Shown in pieces: positions 60,961 through 64,000 of a stretch of 64,000 nt of DNA (its first letter is position 1; every line of letters starts with the position of its first letter). Below the pieces are notes generated by a model. The model made no database searches. It saw only the letters and a list, made by a program, of their open reading frames with translations, and had not been told where the DNA came from. This DNA comes from Pseudo-nitzschia pungens (lineage: Eukaryota > Bacillariophyta > Bacillariophyceae > Bacillariales > Bacillariaceae). Position numbers and translations under genes: made by a program. The stretch is taken from contig CM074758.1 of the NCBI GenBank assembly GCA_037355855.1, positions 4,995,001 to 5,059,000 of the forward strand, given 5' to 3'.

Positions 60961-63393
60961 TCAGGTCTCTCCATTGGTCTTGTGGACATGTAGGGCGTTG
61001 TCGATGGTGCTGTCCATGGTGACTCGGTATTGGTCCGTGACGCGTGCGAGGGATAGGACGTTAGCAATACCGTCTTCATAGAACCAGACTTGTCCAAACC
61101 CAGGTAGGTCTGCAATCTGGTTGGTGGTGGCAGTCCCCGAGTTGCAGTGGATTGTCATCATGTTGTTCTTACCTTCAGCAGGTCTGATATTCTTCACCAT
61201 TTTCCGGTTGCAGATGAGGTTGACGGAGGATTCGCTGTCGAGGAGTATCCAGTTTGGATTGACCCCGCCGCGAGTCTGTGCGAGGAGGAGTTCGATGGAT
61301 TTGTTGTACTGGAATACCGGTGTGCCGGCCCCACTCCTGTGCTTTTGCATGGTCGGCGGGTCGATGTTGCCGCCACCCCCACTCCCGTGATGTGCCATGG
61401 TCGGGGAGTCCACACTCCTGTAGTTGTCATGGTTTGATCGGAAACTGAAATTATTACTGAAACTGAAATTATGACGAGTGGTCTCCACTGGAGTAGCAGG
61501 GGAGCCCACAGTGGTGTTCGCTGTATTAGCAGGGGATGCCACCAATTCCACTCCTGCAGTTTCCGGTGGATCGGTGACAATTGGGTTTTCTGGGTGGATA
61601 TCGATAGATATCACGGTCGGAATAGGCGGGTCAGGAAGGTCGAGGAAAGCCGGGTTGTGTGCAGCAGGCATAGACGTTGTAGTTGTCTCGGACGAAGAGC
61701 TTCGTGGGACAAGGCGGGCACGCGGGTCAAAAGAGGAGACGTCGGACGATTTGGCAGTTGAGGCATATGACTTGTTGGACGACGCGTCAGTTGAGGCATA
61801 TGACGCCGTGGTCAGGGCGCATGTAGCGAAAATGTCATTGGTGTGTTTCGGAGAGGCGACGACCGGCGCGGGACTCGCGCCAGGCGTGACGTGGTGTGAG
61901 TGTTTACCAGTAATAGGTGTAGTATCGTTCACCGTGATAGCGCATGGTGTGGGCTCTGGTGGGGACGAGTTATCCATTCGTCCCATAATTTCAGTATTGC
62001 TGTGGACCACACCTAGTTGAAAGAATGAGTGGAATGTATCTCCAAAGTCTTCATTGCTGTCGGCGGCAACCATGAGGAGTTGTCGACTGGTAAGTTTTGC
62101 ACCGCCGGATCGGGTTGTTTTCACTTGGTTGTTCGAGGTTGCTGGCGTTGGTGTGCTAGTGGTCGTCTTTGTCGTCTTGGTAACATCAGTAACTGGTGCC
62201 TGGACAGGTTGTTCTGGTGCCGGTTCTTGTACAGTTGTAGTGGTTCCTTTGGTCACGAAAGTCGTCGATTCCTTGTCGGACGTGGTCGACTTCCCTGAGG
62301 TGTTCCGACTGCCGGTTGGACCCTTACCTTTATTCCGGGACCCCTTGCGTGAGCCATGAAATTGTTGTAGCATGTCGATAGCCCGTGACACCGATTTTGG
62401 GTATTGGTTTGATCCTAGGCTGTATTGGTTGGCAAGCGTTTCTTTCAGTATGCTGGTTTCCTCATCACTTCCTTCGATCATGAGAGTAGCGAGAAGTGAT
62501 TGTTCGACCAATCGGTCGATTTCTATTCGGTTGGATTCGGTAAGTTTGAGGTATGCGTCGTGTGTGGTTACTGCGGTCTGGTCGATAATTATTGGTTCTT
62601 GTTTGAGGTGCGCAATGATAAAACCTTTCATGACTAAAGACCCACCGAGCGATTTGATGACTTCATAGGCGTCCGTGACAGTCTTTCCGAACTCTGTTGC
62701 GGTGTTGGATCTCTGGCGAGTGCATAGTAGTTTGCGCAGCGCTCGGAGTAGGTTGGTCTCCATATGGACTTTAGTTTTGCTTCCTTGGTAACAGATATCT
62801 CTAAGGATGGTGAGTAGCCCAACAATACATTGCTTTGTGTCAACTGCTTCCCAGTCGTCATGTCCTTCGAGCTTGTCCATCATCTCGTCATCGATTTGGC
62901 CTAGGGCCACAGCGTAGATCTTCTTCATATCGCGTTGGTATACGCTGTATTCCTTGACCTTCTGTTTGAGGTCCTCATTGTACATTTGTTGTGCAATTGC
63001 CTTTTTGGCTGGGTTTTCTTCCATCGTTTCTTTCCCATCTTCTGACTTTACCTTGTCCATCCATTCACTTTCATCTAGTGGCGTGGGGGCAAACTCGGTT
63101 CGGGTGGTTATCTTCATGTGCTTGATCGATAGTCCCACCTCTGGTACGTATTTCGATCCACCTAGTGTTTGAAGGCGTCGCTTGAACTTCTTGTAGTCCT
63201 GCGCTGACGCTTCTCCCTTCATGATGACACCTTTCATTTCGTTTTGGTCATCACCGGTGAACGCTTCGGTTTCTTTCTCTGTTTTGGTTTTGGGTCTTTT
63301 ACTGCGTCCGAAAACTGTTTCGCGACCCATCGCGACCAATCGCGACCGGATCGCGAGCCAATCGCCACTTGTCTCAGAAAAATGCGACCCCAA
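60961..63393 (-). CDS. Copia gag and protease, fused to a transposon-derived start
   Basis: Residues 1-29 (ending RETVFG) come from the inverted terminus of element 3; the retrotransposon part begins at Arg30. A helical gag region (30-400) is followed by a basic linker (GSRKGSRNKGKG), long Thr/Pro/Ser-rich spacers, and the protease near the end: NWILLDSESSVNLICN with D719-S720-E721 and GFGQVWFYEDGIANVLSL. The DSE triplet replaces the canonical DS/TG, a variation I know from diatom Copia elements (DSQ, DNQ). No zinc knuckle CCHC was found. The frame ends in TGA and continues in phase into the integrase part. Confidence 0.78.
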   Translation of the reverse strand: MGSHFSETSGDWLAIRSRLVAMGRETVFGRSKRPKTKTEKETEAFTGDDQNEMKGVIMKGEASAQDYKKFKRRLQTLGGSKYVPEVGLSIKHMKITTRTEFAPTPLDESEWMDKVKSEDGKETMEENPAKKAIAQQMYNEDLKQKVKEYSVYQRDMKKIYAVALGQIDDEMMDKLEGHDDWEAVDTKQCIVGLLTILRDICYQGSKTKVHMETNLLRALRKLLCTRQRSNTATEFGKTVTDAYEVIKSLGGSLVMKGFIIAHLKQEPIIIDQTAVTTHDAYLKLTESNRIEIDRLVEQSLLATLMIEGSDEETSILKETLANQYSLGSNQYPKSVSRAIDMLQQFHGSRKGSRNKGKGPTGSRNTSGKSTTSDKESTTFVTKGTTTTVQEPAPEQPVQAPVTDVTKTTKTTTSTPTPATSNNQVKTTRSGGAKLTSRQLLMVAADSNEDFGDTFHSFFQLGVVHSNTEIMGRMDNSSPPEPTPCAITVNDTTPITGKHSHHVTPGASPAPVVASPKHTNDIFATCALTTASYASTDASSNKSYASTAKSSDVSSFDPRARLVPRSSSSETTTTSMPAAHNPAFLDLPDPPIPTVISIDIHPENPIVTDPPETAGVELVASPANTANTTVGSPATPVETTRHNFSFSNNFSFRSNHDNYRSVDSPTMAHHGSGGGGNIDPPTMQKHRSGAGTPVFQYNKSIELLLAQTRGGVNPNWILLDSESSVNLICNRKMVKNIRPAEGKNNMMTIHCNSGTATTNQIADLPGFGQVWFYEDGIANVLSLARVTDQYRVTMDSTIDNALHVHKTNGET

Positions 63394-63745
63394 TTTTTTA
63401 TTTCACAACCTTTTTTCCACTATTCTCAACCTTATTTCTCCTTTTTCTCGATCCCCGCATCGTTTTCAGGAAAATGTTCTGATCTAGACCCTGATATTCA
63501 GTCCCTCGTCACCCTTTCATTCCATTTTACACATTTGACACATTTGACTCAACATAACAAATAATTTTTAATCAGATTTACTTCAATCACACAAAAGTGA
63601 CAGCAAGCAGCAACCAATGCGTCGATAATACAGGGGGGAAAGCAAGCAGCAGCAACGCGTCGATAATACAAACGCGTCGATAATACAGAGGGGGGACAGC
63701 AAGCAGCAGCAACGCGTCGATAATACAGCAGGGGGGACAGCAACG
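63307..63745. mobile_element. Third copy of the mosaic element (element 3), left part
   Basis: From TCCGAAAACTGTTTCGCGAC the sequence is almost identical to 1831-2290: the ATCGCGACC repeats, the TTATTTCACAACC segment and the minisatellite (63596-63745). It inserted into the gag of the Copia element. At 63745 the similarity stops at ACGTCTGATAACTG, the terminal word of element 2, so a further insertion may begin there. Confidence 0.8.
63596..63745. repeat. ACGCGTCGATAATACAG minisatellite, four units
   Basis: Same units as at 2105, but a much shorter array. Confidence 0.85.
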
Positions 63746-64000
63746 TCTGATAACTGATTTTAGACGTGGGTCAAAAATTTTCGTGCCGGGTCCTTTTGGG
63801 GTCAAATATTTGACCAAAGGATTGTCCCCCGGGTTCATTTTTTCAGTCCCGTACCATATATATTTTAGAGCCAATGCCAATTATTTTTCGAGGCAACGCC
63901 CATTATTTTTCCAGGCAACGCCCATAAATTTTAGAGGCAACGCCCATAAATTTTCGAGGCAAGCCCCATTACTTTTCAAGGCAACGCCCATTAATTTTCG
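63746..64000. other. Window end with GGCAACGCCCATAAATTTT tandem repeat
   Basis: After an element-2-like terminus (ACGTCTGATAACTG), five to six units of about 22 bp (AGGCAACGCCCATAAATTTT) begin near 63870 and run off the window. Confidence 0.65.

Larger units (their letters stand above)
57522..63306 (-). mobile_element. CoDi-like Copia retrotransposon, 5' end cut
   Basis: Gag-protease, integrase and RT/RNase H regions lie in one frame on the minus strand, in the Copia order. The 5' part of gag is cut at 63306 by element 3. Two in-frame TGA codons (60961-60963 and 59959-59961) divide it; no frameshift was found. Confidence 0.88.

Overview
The window is gene-poor, repeat-dense nuclear DNA that looks like a diatom genome, probably a pennate one. 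The evidence is CoDi-like Copia polyproteins (integrase DIMWVNG, protease DSHAD or DSE in place of DSG), a trypsin fragment with a KAPTKAP/SKK-type tail, canonical eukaryotic splice signals and many foldback elements. No bacterial features, rRNA or convincing tRNA were seen. The species cannot be named from sequence alone.

Layout, 1-20 kb: a Copia-type gag (1336-8496) is split by a 5.9 kb non-coding element with terminal inverted repeats (1831-7728). That element carries a minisatellite, a 181-bp satellite and intron-shaped repeats. The gag 3' LTR (8595-9411 plus 19354-19616) is itself split by a 9.9 kb unit bounded by two 883-bp direct repeats with shared GGAT flanks. Inside that unit sits a degenerate Copia pol and a near-perfect palindrome with 1,717-bp arms.

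20-34 kb: a second, probably 13.2 kb, non-coding inverted-repeat element (20459-33704) has the same module order: minisatellite, 181-bp satellite, intron-shaped repeats, hairpin repeats. It hosts an intact young Ty3/Gypsy element (24839-30666; target duplication AATAC; LTRs differing at one of 189 bases).

34-47 kb: the only gene island. It holds a broken SANT/Myb-like gene with a MITE in its 3' end, a possible small secreted protein, a trypsin fragment, a secreted repeat protein with a C-terminal hydrophobic anchor, a D,D34E transposase whose left inverted repeat matches the MITE, several foldback repeats, and an intact type II membrane glycosyltransferase-like gene.

47-57 kb: a nest. A minus-strand solo LTR (47524-56462, TCGAG duplication) holds a gag-only LTR element (47807-51419, ACTAT) and a non-autonomous Gypsy relative (53139-55928, GTTAC).

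57-64 kb: a minus-strand Copia polyprotein open for about 1,950 codons except for two in-frame TGA codons. Its gag is cut by a third copy of the first inverted-repeat element (from 63307).

The main signals are: giant mosaic non-coding transposons that carry satellites and intron-like repeats; recurrent in-frame TGA in otherwise open reading frames; and an autonomous/non-autonomous transposon pair within 5 kb. All coordinates, repeats and duplications were read by eye; no alignment or database search was run.
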